Positions 13,757-20,169 of a stretch of 21,826 bases of DNA are shown here, in pieces. Location: NCBI GenBank assembly GCA_019689695.1, contig JADGHA010000012.1, forward strand, positions 1-21,826. Direction: 5' to 3'. The position numbers were made by a program, and so were the translations under genes. This stretch comes from Micromonosporaceae bacterium (GTDB lineage Bacteria; Actinomycetota; Actinomycetes; Mycobacteriales; Micromonosporaceae). Position 1 is the stretch's first letter. Each line of letters opens with the position of its first letter. The notes under the pieces are model-generated. The model saw only the letters and a program-made list of their open reading frames with translations, searched no databases and had not been told where the DNA came from.

Positions 13757-14431
13757 ATGGAACGGCTGAGCTGGGACGGGTACGCGGCGGCACGAGCCGG
13801 GCTGCACGGCGGGTTCGACGCCCGCGAGGCCGCCACGGCGGTGCGTGGCTGGCTGCGGGTGGGCTACGGCGTCGGCACGGTGCTCAGCCGGCTGCGGGTG
13901 CCGCCGACCGCGGTGACCACCGTCGGCCTGGGGGCAAGCCTGCTGGTGCCGGCGGCCGCCGTTCGTGGGGGCGTGTGGCCGTGCTACGCCGCCCTGCTCG
14001 TGGTGCTCGCCGCCGTGGCGGACACTGTGGACGGCGCGGTGGCGGTCATCGCCTCCCGGATCACCCGGCTCGGCTCGGTGTACGACTCGGGGGCCGACCG
14101 GATCGGCGAGGCGTCCTGGGCGGCCACCTTCTGGATGCTCGGCGTCCCTGGCCCGCTCGCCGTCGGCTGCTGCGCCGTCGGTTGGCTGCACGAGTACGTC
14201 CGGGAGCGGGCGAGCGCCGCCGGGATGGCCATGGCCGTCCCGGCGACCGTGGGGGAGCGCCCGACCAGGGTGCTCGTCGTGCTGTGCGGGCTGCTGCTGG
14301 ACGGCCTCGCCGGCTTGGTCTCCGTGGACCTGGCCGCCGCGGCGGTGACGTTCGTGGCCACCGGGTGGCTGATGCTCGGTGTCTTCGGCCTGCGCCAGCT
14401 GCTCGGCGCGGTCCGTCGGTCGCTGGGCTGA
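13757..14431 (+). CDS. CDP-alcohol phosphatidyltransferase family membrane protein
   Basis: 224 aa from ATG 13757, with about six hydrophobic segments. The family joins a CDP-activated lipid to an alcohol, for example in phospholipid head-group synthesis. The motif D89-x2-D92-G93-x2-A96-x9-G106-x3-D110-x3-D114 is present with exact spacing, so all four metal-binding aspartates are intact. The usual Arg after Ala is Val97 here. The start is chosen at the ATG because the upstream in-frame part overlaps metF. The gene is probably cotranscribed with metF (23-nt gap) and converges with a GNAT gene. The acceptor alcohol (inositol phosphate, glycerol phosphate or other) cannot be assigned from sequence. 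Confidence 0.82.
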   Translation: MERLSWDGYAAARAGLHGGFDAREAATAVRGWLRVGYGVGTVLSRLRVPPTAVTTVGLGASLLVPAAAVRGGVWPCYAALLVVLAAVADTVDGAVAVIASRITRLGSVYDSGADRIGEASWAATFWMLGVPGPLAVGCCAVGWLHEYVRERASAAGMAMAVPATVGERPTRVLVVLCGLLLDGLAGLVSVDLAAAAVTFVATGWLMLGVFGLRQLLGAVRRSLG

Positions 14432-14516
14432 CCATGGGCACGCCTTCCCGGCCCGGTCGCGCCGGCTCTCGCCCGCCGGGCCGTGGCGCGTCCGCCGGCC
14501 CTGCCGCGCCGGCCGG

Positions 14517-15065
14517 CTACGCCGTCTCGGGCAGGGGCAGCTCCCGGCCGAGCACCGCGAACGCCCGGTCGTCGCCGGGGAAGTGGAAGTCACGCAGCAC
14601 GTCCACGAACTCGAACCGCCGGTAGAGCCGCCAGGCGCGCGATTGCGTCTCGTCCGCCTCCGGGGTGGACAGCAGCGTGGTGCGGCCGGTGGCCATGGCG
14701 AGCAGGGCGCGCAGCTGCCGGGCGCCGATGCCGTGGCCCTGCGCCTGTGGCCGCACGTGCAGCTCCACCACCTCGAAGCAGTCCGCCAGCCAGGTCTTGC
14801 GGGCCTGCTCGTCCAGCGCAGCGCGCACCTGGTCGTGCCACCACTGGCCGGCCGCGCCGGTGTAGCCGTACCCGAAGCCGACCAGCTCGCCGTTGGTGGT
14901 CAGGGTGGCGACCGCGCGGAACCCGGGCCGGCGCAGGTGGGTGGCCATGTAGCCGCGTCGCGCCTCGAGCAGCGGCGAGCGGTAGTTCATCGCCTCGCCG
15001 TACACCGCCACCACGTCGTCCAGCCGCCGAGCGAGGTCGTCCGGACTCCACGGTACGAGCCTCAT
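14517..15065 (-). CDS. GNAT family N-acetyltransferase
   Basis: 182 aa. Motif A is clear: E-V-V-E-L-H-V-R-P-Q-A-Q-G-H-G-I-G-A-R-Q-L (about 98-118), with the acetyl-CoA pyrophosphate loop Q-A-Q-G-H-G-I-G. The end of the domain is R-A-W-R-L-Y-R-R-F-E-F, a standard motif B/C helix-strand. The centre W-W-H-D-Q-V-R-A-A-L-D-E-Q-A-R-K is a variable substrate-site insert. The ATG at 15065 overlaps the stop of a 40-codon upstream ORF (ATGA). The substrate is unknown. The gene converges with the phosphatidyltransferase gene, leaving 85 nt with no further feature seen. Confidence 0.85.
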   Translation of the reverse strand: MRLVPWSPDDLARRLDDVVAVYGEAMNYRSPLLEARRGYMATHLRRPGFRAVATLTTNGELVGFGYGYTGAAGQWWHDQVRAALDEQARKTWLADCFEVVELHVRPQAQGHGIGARQLRALLAMATGRTTLLSTPEADETQSRAWRLYRRFEFVDVLRDFHFPGDDRAFAVLGRELPLPETA

Positions 15066-15184
15066 CCCTGCCAGGTCCCCCCTCCTGCCGGCCGCGTGGC
15101 CGCCGCACGATGCTGCCGGAGACGGTACGCGAACCCGGCAAGATCCGGGGCGGAACGCCGGACGCCGACCGTCAGCCGGTGCAT
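15062..15184 (-). CDS. Putative leaderless 40-aa upstream ORF coupled to GNAT
   Basis: The ORF encodes a 40-residue, Arg-rich peptide beginning MHRLTVGVRRSAPDLAG and ending G-G-G-T-W-Q-G. A GATACT -10 element lies exactly 6 nt before its ATG, so the ORF would begin at the mRNA 5' end. Its TGA overlaps the GNAT ATG in the arrangement ATGA. Either the peptide serves mainly to bring ribosomes to the GNAT start, or it senses translation through its content. It has no similarity I recognise. The organisation is visible; function and expression are inference. Confidence 0.45.
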   Translation of the reverse strand: MHRLTVGVRRSAPDLAGFAYRLRQHRAAATRPAGGGTWQG

Positions 15185-15190
15185 CCTCCC

Positions 15191-15196
15191 AGTATC
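15191..15196 (-). promoter_or_regulatory. -10 element (GATACT) upstream of the small ORF and GNAT gene
   Basis: Read on the minus strand, GATACT is followed by GGGAGG and then ATG 15184. GGGAGG abuts the ATG and is too close to act as a normal ribosome-binding site for it, which favours a leaderless start. Confidence 0.5.
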
Positions 15197-15224
15197 GTGC
15201 CGCGGGCTCGGCACCGCCGGCTGG

Positions 15225-15713
15225 TCACGCCACCTCGGCAGGCGTGCCCGAGGTGATCCGGACCAGCTCGGCGTAGGTGATCGGGAAGACGGCCGGCGCG
15301 ATGCCGCCGCCGGCCCAGACCTCGTCGTACTGGGCGAGCGTGGTGTCCACCAGGGTGCGCAGCTGTTTGGGGTGGCCGACCGGGGCGACCCCGCCGATCG
15401 GCTGGCCGGTGTGCTCCCGGACGAACTCCGGCCTCGCCCGCCGCACCGCGGTGGCGCCGACCAGCCGCGCCACCTTGCCGGTGTCCACCCGGTGTGCGCC
15501 GGAGGTGAGCACCAGCAGCGGCTCGCCGTCGGCGTCGAAGACGAGCGAGTTGGCGATCTGCCCGACCTCGACGCCGAGCGCCTCGGCCGCGAGGGCGGCG
15601 GTGTGCACCGCCTCGGGCAGCAGCCGCACCTGGCTGGTCCGGCCGGAGGCATCCACCGCGCCGGCAGCCTCCAGGGCGTCCTGGACCGCTTGAACGTTGG
15701 GATGAAGCGGCAT
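15225..15713 (-). CDS. YbaK/EbsC (ProXp-like) aminoacyl-tRNA deacylase family protein
   Basis: 162 aa. The family hydrolyses mischarged tRNAs, for example Cys-tRNA(Pro), in trans. The fold's hallmark G-Q-P-I-G-G-V-A-P-V-G-H-P lies at 103-115 and the ending A-G-G-G-I-A-P-A-V-F-P-I-T is typical. The usually conserved Lys of the (I/V)-x-K-(S/T)-L-V-F strand is Asn55 here (Q-I-A-N-S-L-V-F), so the deacylase specificity may differ or be of another ProXp subgroup. The start is ATG 15713, with AAGGTGG overlapping the stop codon of the EamA gene 10 nt upstream. The two genes are therefore one operon, and this gene depends on the upstream promoter. The open frame extends upstream through the EamA gene but is not used. 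Confidence 0.87.
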   Translation of the reverse strand: MPLHPNVQAVQDALEAAGAVDASGRTSQVRLLPEAVHTAALAAEALGVEVGQIANSLVFDADGEPLLVLTSGAHRVDTGKVARLVGATAVRRARPEFVREHTGQPIGGVAPVGHPKQLRTLVDTTLAQYDEVWAGGGIAPAVFPITYAELVRITSGTPAEVA

Positions 15714-15723
15714 GATCGCCACC

Positions 15724-16698
15724 TTAGTCGCCGGCGGGGCGCAGCAGCACGGGCATTTCCGGGCTCGCCGGCCGCTGGCCCTCCTCGGGTGTCGCGACCC
15801 GCGCGGTCTCCGCGAGGGCGACCCCGAGCAGGATGAGCGCACCGCCGGCCAGCTGCGCGGCGTCCAGCGCCTCGCCCAGCGCCAACCAGGCCACCGTGGC
15901 GGCGACCACCGGCTCCACCATGCCGACGATGCCGACGCTGGTTGCCGGCAGGTGCCGCAGGGCTGCCGCCACCAGCAGGTACGGCACGATCGACCCGAGC
16001 ACGACCACGTAGCAGCACAGCAGCCACACCGGTACGCCGTGGCTGGTGCCGCCGAGCGCCGACCAGTCCCTGGCCCGGGAGCTGGCCTGAGTGAACAGCC
16101 CGGCCGTGGCGGCAAAGCCGAACGCCCAGGTGTTCAGCGACACGGTGTCCCGCGCCCGTACGCCGCGTGCACCGAGCAGGTAGTACAGGGCAAGCCCGAC
16201 CGCCGCGGCCAGCCCGGCGAGCACGCCGACGACGTCCAGCCGCAGGTCGCCCCAGACCTCGGCGACGCAGGCCAGGCCGGTCAGGCTCAGCGCCAACCCG
16301 CCCCACAGCCGGCGCCGCACCGGCTGGCGCTGCCCGAATCTCGCCCACAGCGCGACCAGCAGCGGAGCGGTGTACTCGAACAGCAGCGCGATGCCGACCG
16401 GCAGCCGGGAGATGGCCACGAAGTACAGCAGCGGCACGGCGAAGAAGCCGGCCACCCCGTACCCGGCCAGCATCGACAGCTCCCCGCGGGTGACCGCGGC
16501 GCGGCGGGTTCGGCGCGGCCGCAGGGCGAGACCCAGCGCCAGCAGACCGGCGAATGCCCCGCTGGCCCGCAGCGCGGTCAGCTGGGCCGGCTCCAGCCCG
16601 GCCTGCAGTACCAGCTTGGAGATGGTGCCGTTGACCGCGAACAGCACGCCGCCGGTGACCGTCAGGAGCACGCCAAGAGCCGGACTGGTACGGGACAC
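15724..16698 (-). CDS. EamA/DMT-superfamily membrane transporter
   Basis: 324 aa with about ten hydrophobic helices arranged as two EamA repeats. The first begins G-V-L-L-T-V-T-G-G-V-L-F-A-V-N-G-T-I-S-K-L. The second ends A-A-L-R-H-L-P-A-T-S-V-G-I-V-G-M-V-E-P-V-V-A-A, then G-G-A-L-I-L-L-G-V. Such proteins usually export amino acids or small metabolites from the cytoplasm. The C-terminal tail is hydrophilic. The start is GTG 16698, directly 6 nt after a TAACCT -10 element, indicating a leaderless transcript. The first gene of a two-gene operon with the YbaK-type deacylase. The substrate is unknown. Confidence 0.88.
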   Translation of the reverse strand: MSRTSPALGVLLTVTGGVLFAVNGTISKLVLQAGLEPAQLTALRASGAFAGLLALGLALRPRRTRRAAVTRGELSMLAGYGVAGFFAVPLLYFVAISRLPVGIALLFEYTAPLLVALWARFGQRQPVRRRLWGGLALSLTGLACVAEVWGDLRLDVVGVLAGLAAAVGLALYYLLGARGVRARDTVSLNTWAFGFAATAGLFTQASSRARDWSALGGTSHGVPVWLLCCYVVVLGSIVPYLLVAAALRHLPATSVGIVGMVEPVVAATVAWLALGEALDAAQLAGGALILLGVALAETARVATPEEGQRPASPEMPVLLRPAGD

Positions 16699-16876
16699 CG
16701 GTCGAGGTTAGTCCTTACCGACCGGAGCCCGCGCGGGCTTATCCGGTCTCCTGCAGTCACCCTTCAGGCGCGAGAGCCGTACCGGCTGCCGCTAGATCTC
16801 ATCTTGCGTGCGCCACCCGCTCTTCCCGCGACCTTCGACGGGGGTGGTTGTCGGTGGTGGTTACTAGGTTCGCCGC
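16699..16876. promoter_or_regulatory. Divergent promoter region between the EamA and MFS transporters
   Basis: For EamA (minus strand), TAACCT (16710-16705) sits 6 nt before GTG 16698. It lies within an imperfect palindrome GGTTAG-TC-CTTACC (16707-16720). A perfect 14-bp palindrome AGCCCGCGCGGGCT occupies 16726-16739. For the MFS gene, TACTAG (16862-16867) ends 9 nt before GTG 16877. No regulator is encoded nearby, and nothing else is recognised in the remaining bases. Confidence 0.5.
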
Positions 16877-18154
16877 GTGATCCAACCGGCATCCGATTCG
16901 ATCGCCCTGCCATCAGCCGACGAACGCGCGATTCCAGGTACGTACTGGATCTGGCTCGGCGGTGTGACGCTGTCACTGCTCGGCGCCCACGTACTCGCCT
17001 TCGCCATGGCCTGGGTGGCAGCCGGTCGCGGTGGCCTGCTCGCCGGGTTGGTGCTCACCATGATCAATCTTCCCCGGACGATGCTGCTGCTGGCCGGGGG
17101 CGCGGTCGGCGACCGGTTCGGCGCCTGGCGGACGATGGTCGCCGGGGATGCGGTGATGACCGTGGTGACCGTGCTCGCCGCCACGGTCGCCTGGCTGGTC
17201 GGTGTACCCGTCTGGCTTCTCCTGGCGACCGCGCTGGCGATCGGCGTCGTTGACGCGTTCTACCTGCCGTCCTCCGGGTCGATGCCACGCCGGCTCGTGG
17301 CCGGTCCGGGACTGGCTCGGGCGATGGCCGCCCGGCAGTTGTCCGCCCAGCTCACCAGCTTCGCCGGTGCGCCGCTGGGCGGGGTCCTCGTGGTCACGGC
17401 AGGGCTGGCCGCCGCCGCTTTGGCGGACGCGGCGACCTTCGCGGTGATGCTGCTGATCCTCGTGATCCTGCGACTGCGTGATGAGTCGGGGATGGCGCCC
17501 CCCTTACCCGTCGGGCCGGGGCGACCGGAACAGCCGCCGGCATCTGGTATGTGGCGGCAGATGGTGGACGGAGTACGGGTCGCGGTGGGCGATCGGGTGC
17601 TCCGCCCCGCACTGCTGCTGGTGGTACTGGCCGCGGGGTTGCTGCTGCCGGTGTCCGGGCTTGTCGTGCCGCTGCTCGCGCGTGAGCGGGGCTGGTCAGG
17701 CGTGGCGACCGGCTGCGTGGCCGGCGCCGTCGCCCTCGGCACGATGTGTGTCGCCGCGGTCGTCCTGATCCGCGGCGCGTGGCCCCGCCCGGGTCTGGTC
17801 GCGGTCATCGGGCTGCTGGTGGCGTCGTGCGGCATGCTCGTGCTGGCGGTGGCCACCTCGCCAGGCTGGGCGGTGGCGATCGGTGTCGGGATAGGAGCGG
17901 GCAACGGGTTGTTCTCGGCGCACGTGGCGCCGCTCCTCCTCGGGCGTTCCGCCACCACCCACCTGGCCCGGGTCCAGTCGGTGGCGGGTCTCGCCCAGAG
18001 CCTGCCCCTGCTGGTGACCAACAACCTCATCGGTGGCCTCGTCGACGCGGTCGGCGCACCGGTCGCGCTCGGCGGTTGTGCCCTGGCACTGGCCCTCGGC
18101 GCGCTGGTGGTCCTGCGTTCCACGGCGCTGGGCGATGCCGTCCTGCCTGGTTAG
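16877..18154 (+). CDS. Major facilitator superfamily transporter (MFS_3/exporter type)
   Basis: 425 aa with about 12 hydrophobic segments. MFS motif A between helices 2 and 3 is G-D79-R-F-G-A-W-R85. The segment L-P-S-S-G-S-M-P-R-R-L-V and the following A-M-A-A-R-Q-L-S-A-Q-L-T-S-F-A-G-A-P-L-G-G-V resemble helices 4-5 of siderophore or drug exporters. A hydrophilic Pro-rich loop of about 35 residues separates the two halves (about 200-235). It is probably proton-driven efflux. The start is GTG 16877 with a possible -10 (TACTAG) just upstream and no ribosome-binding site. The gene is monocistronic: divergent from EamA and followed by the SOS promoter region. The substrate is unknown. Confidence 0.85.
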   Translation: MIQPASDSIALPSADERAIPGTYWIWLGGVTLSLLGAHVLAFAMAWVAAGRGGLLAGLVLTMINLPRTMLLLAGGAVGDRFGAWRTMVAGDAVMTVVTVLAATVAWLVGVPVWLLLATALAIGVVDAFYLPSSGSMPRRLVAGPGLARAMAARQLSAQLTSFAGAPLGGVLVVTAGLAAAALADAATFAVMLLILVILRLRDESGMAPPLPVGPGRPEQPPASGMWRQMVDGVRVAVGDRVLRPALLLVVLAAGLLLPVSGLVVPLLARERGWSGVATGCVAGAVALGTMCVAAVVLIRGAWPRPGLVAVIGLLVASCGMLVLAVATSPGWAVAIGVGIGAGNGLFSAHVAPLLLGRSATTHLARVQSVAGLAQSLPLLVTNNLIGGLVDAVGAPVALGGCALALALGALVVLRSTALGDAVLPG

Positions 18155-18231
18155 CCGGCCTCTCGGCAGGCTGTGACCAGGACTTTCCCGGGTGTTGCGT
18201 TTTTGTCGGAGGCAGGGTGTACGCTACCGCT

Positions 18232-18253
18232 AGTTCGAACATTCGTTCGAACT
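18232..18253. promoter_or_regulatory. LexA-binding site (SOS box)
   Basis: The core TCGAAC-ATTC-GTTCGA (18235-18250) matches the actinobacterial/Gram-positive LexA consensus CGAAC-N4-GTTCG perfectly. The symmetry extends to 9-bp arms (AGTTCGAAC and GTTCGAACT) around the 4-bp centre. It lies a few bases downstream of a possible -10, where bound LexA would block initiation. It is upstream of HEPN, imuA' and imuB, indicating DNA-damage induction. Confidence 0.93.
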
Positions 18254-18389
18254 GTTCGGGGAGGCGTTCGCGGCGCCAGACCCGGACGCGGTCGCGCGAT
18301 ACCGCAGACGGAGCCGGATTTTCGCGGGTCCGGCCCCAGCGGGTTGCTGTTCGCCGCCCTCCGACCCCCGGGCGGCGGGCAGCGGCCCG

Positions 18390-18431
18390 GCCGGCCGGGG
18401 GTGGTGTGGGGAAGCGCCACACCCGGCCGGC
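18390..18431 (+). other. Strong hairpin in the SOS-controlled leader
   Basis: The outer stem GCCGGCCGG (18390-18398) pairs perfectly with CCGGCCGGC (18423-18431). The inner stem GTGTGG (18404-18409) pairs with CCACAC (18417-18422) around a 7-nt loop, with a 5-nt bulge between stems on the 5' side. It could be an attenuator, an RNA stability element or an RNase site. No T-tract follows. Confidence 0.5.
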
Positions 18432-18499
18432 GACGCTGCTGCGCCTTCCTCCGCAGCGTGAGTTGACCCTGGACGTCGACTGCCGAGGAGAGAAGTCCG

Positions 18500-19081
18500 A
18501 TGCCGCTGACGAGCCCGCCCCGATACGACGCCGTGCCCGCTACGCCGGCGGGCGACGGCAAGGACACCCCGCGGGCAGGTGACGGCGTGGGCGCCGTACC
18601 CCCAGGTGGCGGTGTGCGGATCGCGCCGCCGGCGAGCGGCAAGTCCGCCGAGGCGCCGGCGATTCCGGCCCACGCGCTACCCCACCGCACCCCGGCGCAG
18701 CTGCTGGCGCTCGCCCGACGTGGGTTGGCGGAGGCCGAACAGACCCGCCCCGATGGGCTGCGGTACGCCACCGCGCACCTTGCCGCGCTGCGCGCCGCCG
18801 CCGCGGTGCTGGCCGCGCGGGCCCGACCCGTGCCGGGCCGGCGCGGGCGGGTGACCAGCGTGTGGACGCTGCTGGTGATGGTCGCGCCGGAGCTGGACGA
18901 GTGGGCCGCCTTCTTCGCCGCGGGGGCGGCCAAGCGGGCCGCGGCCGAGGCCGGCATCCCCCGGGTGGTCAGCACCCGGGAGGCCGACGACCTGCTGCGC
19001 GCGGCCGAACAGTTCGTCGCGCTGGTGGAGGTCGCTCTGGGCCTGTCCCGTCAACCCGTCCTCGACGGGCTGGCCGCCTGA
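18500..19081 (+). CDS. SAV_6107 family HEPN domain protein, SOS-controlled
   Basis: 193 aa. Residues 1-62 are a disordered Pro/Gly/Ala-rich tail. The helical HEPN-like domain follows (about 63-185), with L-R88-Y-A-T-A-H93-L-A-A-L-R-A-A-A-A-V-L-A and E-W-A-A-F-F-A-A-G-A-A-K-R-A-A-A-E-A-G-I-P-R, both typical of the SAV_6107 family. R88 to H93 fits the R-x4-H pattern seen in HEPN ribonucleases, though its place in the fold is not certain. A good ribosome-binding site lies 4 nt before the ATG. It is the first gene after a perfect SOS box and precedes imuA' by 74 nt, so damage induction is likely. Its biochemical role is unknown: RNase, nucleotide-binding or partner protein of the mutasome are all possible. 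Confidence 0.82.
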   Translation: MPLTSPPRYDAVPATPAGDGKDTPRAGDGVGAVPPGGGVRIAPPASGKSAEAPAIPAHALPHRTPAQLLALARRGLAEAEQTRPDGLRYATAHLAALRAAAAVLAARARPVPGRRGRVTSVWTLLVMVAPELDEWAAFFAAGAAKRAAAEAGIPRVVSTREADDLLRAAEQFVALVEVALGLSRQPVLDGLAA

Positions 19082-19090
19082 GCGGCGTCC

Positions 19091-19112
19091 TGCGGCATCG
19101 GGGCATGCCGCA
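19091..19112 (+). other. Hairpin between the HEPN gene and imuA'
   Basis: TGCGGCAT (19091-19098) and ATGCCGCA (19105-19112) form a perfect 8-bp stem with a 6-nt loop, 9 nt after the HEPN stop. There is no T-tract. It may reduce read-through or set differential stability of the HEPN and imuA'B parts of one transcript. No second SOS box is seen in this gap. Confidence 0.5.
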
Positions 19113-19155
19113 TAGCAACACGAGTACGAGTCACAGAGCCGGGGGTGCATAGGCA

Positions 19156-20166
19156 ATGGCGGGCCTGCGGCCGGGTCGGTCCGCCGCCCTGATGGAGAAG
19201 GTCCACTGCGCCAGCGAGCTGCTCGGCATGCAGGAGCGGACCGGTGTGCACCGGGTACTGCCCGTAATGTCGGCGCTTCGGCCGCTGCTGCCCGGTCGAG
19301 GGCTGCGCCGGGGAGCCACCATCGCGGTCCGGATGGCCACTATGGACAGTCGGTGGACCACAGTAGAGGGTCGTGGGGCCGGCGGGAAAGCCCGGCCGAC
19401 GCAGGACCAGCCGGTCACCGGGCCGACCGCGGGCCGGCGGGCCGGAGCGCGGCCGGCCGGGCGCCGGAGCGTCCCGCTGGCGCTGGCCACCCAGCCGGAG
19501 AGTCGACCCCCCGCCGGCGTACGGCCCGCAGCGCCGGTGGTGGGCACGTCGCTGATGCTTGCGCTGCTCGCCGAGGCGTCGCAGGCCGGTTCGTGGTGCG
19601 CGGTGGTGGGGGTGCCCACCCTCGGCGCGGCCGCCGCGGCCGAGCTCGGCATCGCGCTGGACCGGCTGGCCCTGGTCCCGTATCCGGGACCGGAGTGGGT
19701 CAACGTGGTGGCCGCGCTGGTCGACGGGGTGGACGTGGTGGTCGCCGCGCCACCCGGCCCGGTGAGCGCCCAGGTCGCCAGCCGGCTGACCGCACGAGCC
19801 CGCCAGCGCGGGTGCGTGCTCGTGCCGCTGATCTCGTGGTCCGGCTCGCCAGCGTCACCGTACGGCCGGTGGGAAGGGACCGACGTCGTCCTGGAGTCGG
19901 TACGCGGCGTGTGGGAAGGGCTGGGCCAGGGGCACGGGCGGCTGCGCCGCCGCGAGGTGACCATCTCCGCGTACGGGCGGGGCGCCGCCGCCCGGCGCAG
20001 GCAGGTCCAGGTCTGGCTGCCCGCGACCCCGGACGGGTGGCTCGACGCGGGGCCGGCCGGCGCGGCGCGGCGTCCAGCGTTCACCGTGATCGATGGCTCC
20101 GGGGGTGGTGCCGAGGTCGCCGGCCCCGGCGAGGACGCCTCCGGCCCGATCGGCGAGGCGGTCTGA
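19156..20166 (+). CDS. imuA': ImuA'-like mutasome protein (degenerate RecA fold) with P-loop insertion
   Basis: 336 aa, related to Rv3395c of M. tuberculosis. Family features are G-V-H-R-V-L-P-V at the N-terminus and L-L-P-G-R-G-L-R-R-G-A-T-I-A-V (44-58). The later stretch is T-S-L-M-L-A-L-L-A-E-A-S-Q-A-G-S-W-C-A-V-V-G (131-152), then L-D-R-L-A-L-V-P-Y-P-G-P-E-W and V-A-A-L-V-D-G-V-D-V-V-V. No intact Walker A motif is present. Between A-T-I-A-V and G-T-S-L-M an insertion of about 70 residues rich in Arg, Gly, Pro and Ala (59-128) occupies the place of the P-loop. ImuA' acts as an accessory to ImuB and the DnaE2 polymerase in damage-induced mutagenesis. It is followed after 3 nt by imuB. Confidence 0.82.
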   Translation: MAGLRPGRSAALMEKVHCASELLGMQERTGVHRVLPVMSALRPLLPGRGLRRGATIAVRMATMDSRWTTVEGRGAGGKARPTQDQPVTGPTAGRRAGARPAGRRSVPLALATQPESRPPAGVRPAAPVVGTSLMLALLAEASQAGSWCAVVGVPTLGAAAAAELGIALDRLALVPYPGPEWVNVVAALVDGVDVVVAAPPGPVSAQVASRLTARARQRGCVLVPLISWSGSPASPYGRWEGTDVVLESVRGVWEGLGQGHGRLRRREVTISAYGRGAAARRRQVQVWLPATPDGWLDAGPAGAARRPAFTVIDGSGGGAEVAGPGEDASGPIGEAV

Positions 20167-20169
20167 CCG

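Larger units (their letters stand above)
18155..18499 (+). promoter_or_regulatory. SOS promoter and 250-nt leader ahead of the HEPN gene
   Basis: This 345-nt stretch without a confident gene holds the LexA site (18232-18253), with possible promoter elements just upstream: TTGCGT (18195-18200) and TACGCT (18220-18225). A long GC-rich leader with a strong hairpin (18390-18431) follows. The leader ends in GAGGAGAGAAG, a good ribosome-binding site 4 nt before ATG 18500. An open frame across it (18173-18466) starts upstream of the operator and is not credible as a gene. Confidence 0.6.

Noticed and set aside
15714..16115. N-terminal extension of the YbaK-type protein into the EamA gene
   Set aside because: The extension is an alternate reading of the transporter gene. 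ATG 15713 has a good ribosome-binding site and matches family length.
18173..18466. 97-codon open frame across the SOS box and leader
   Set aside because: It begins upstream of the operator and promoter elements, has no ribosome-binding site and no recognisable sequence features.
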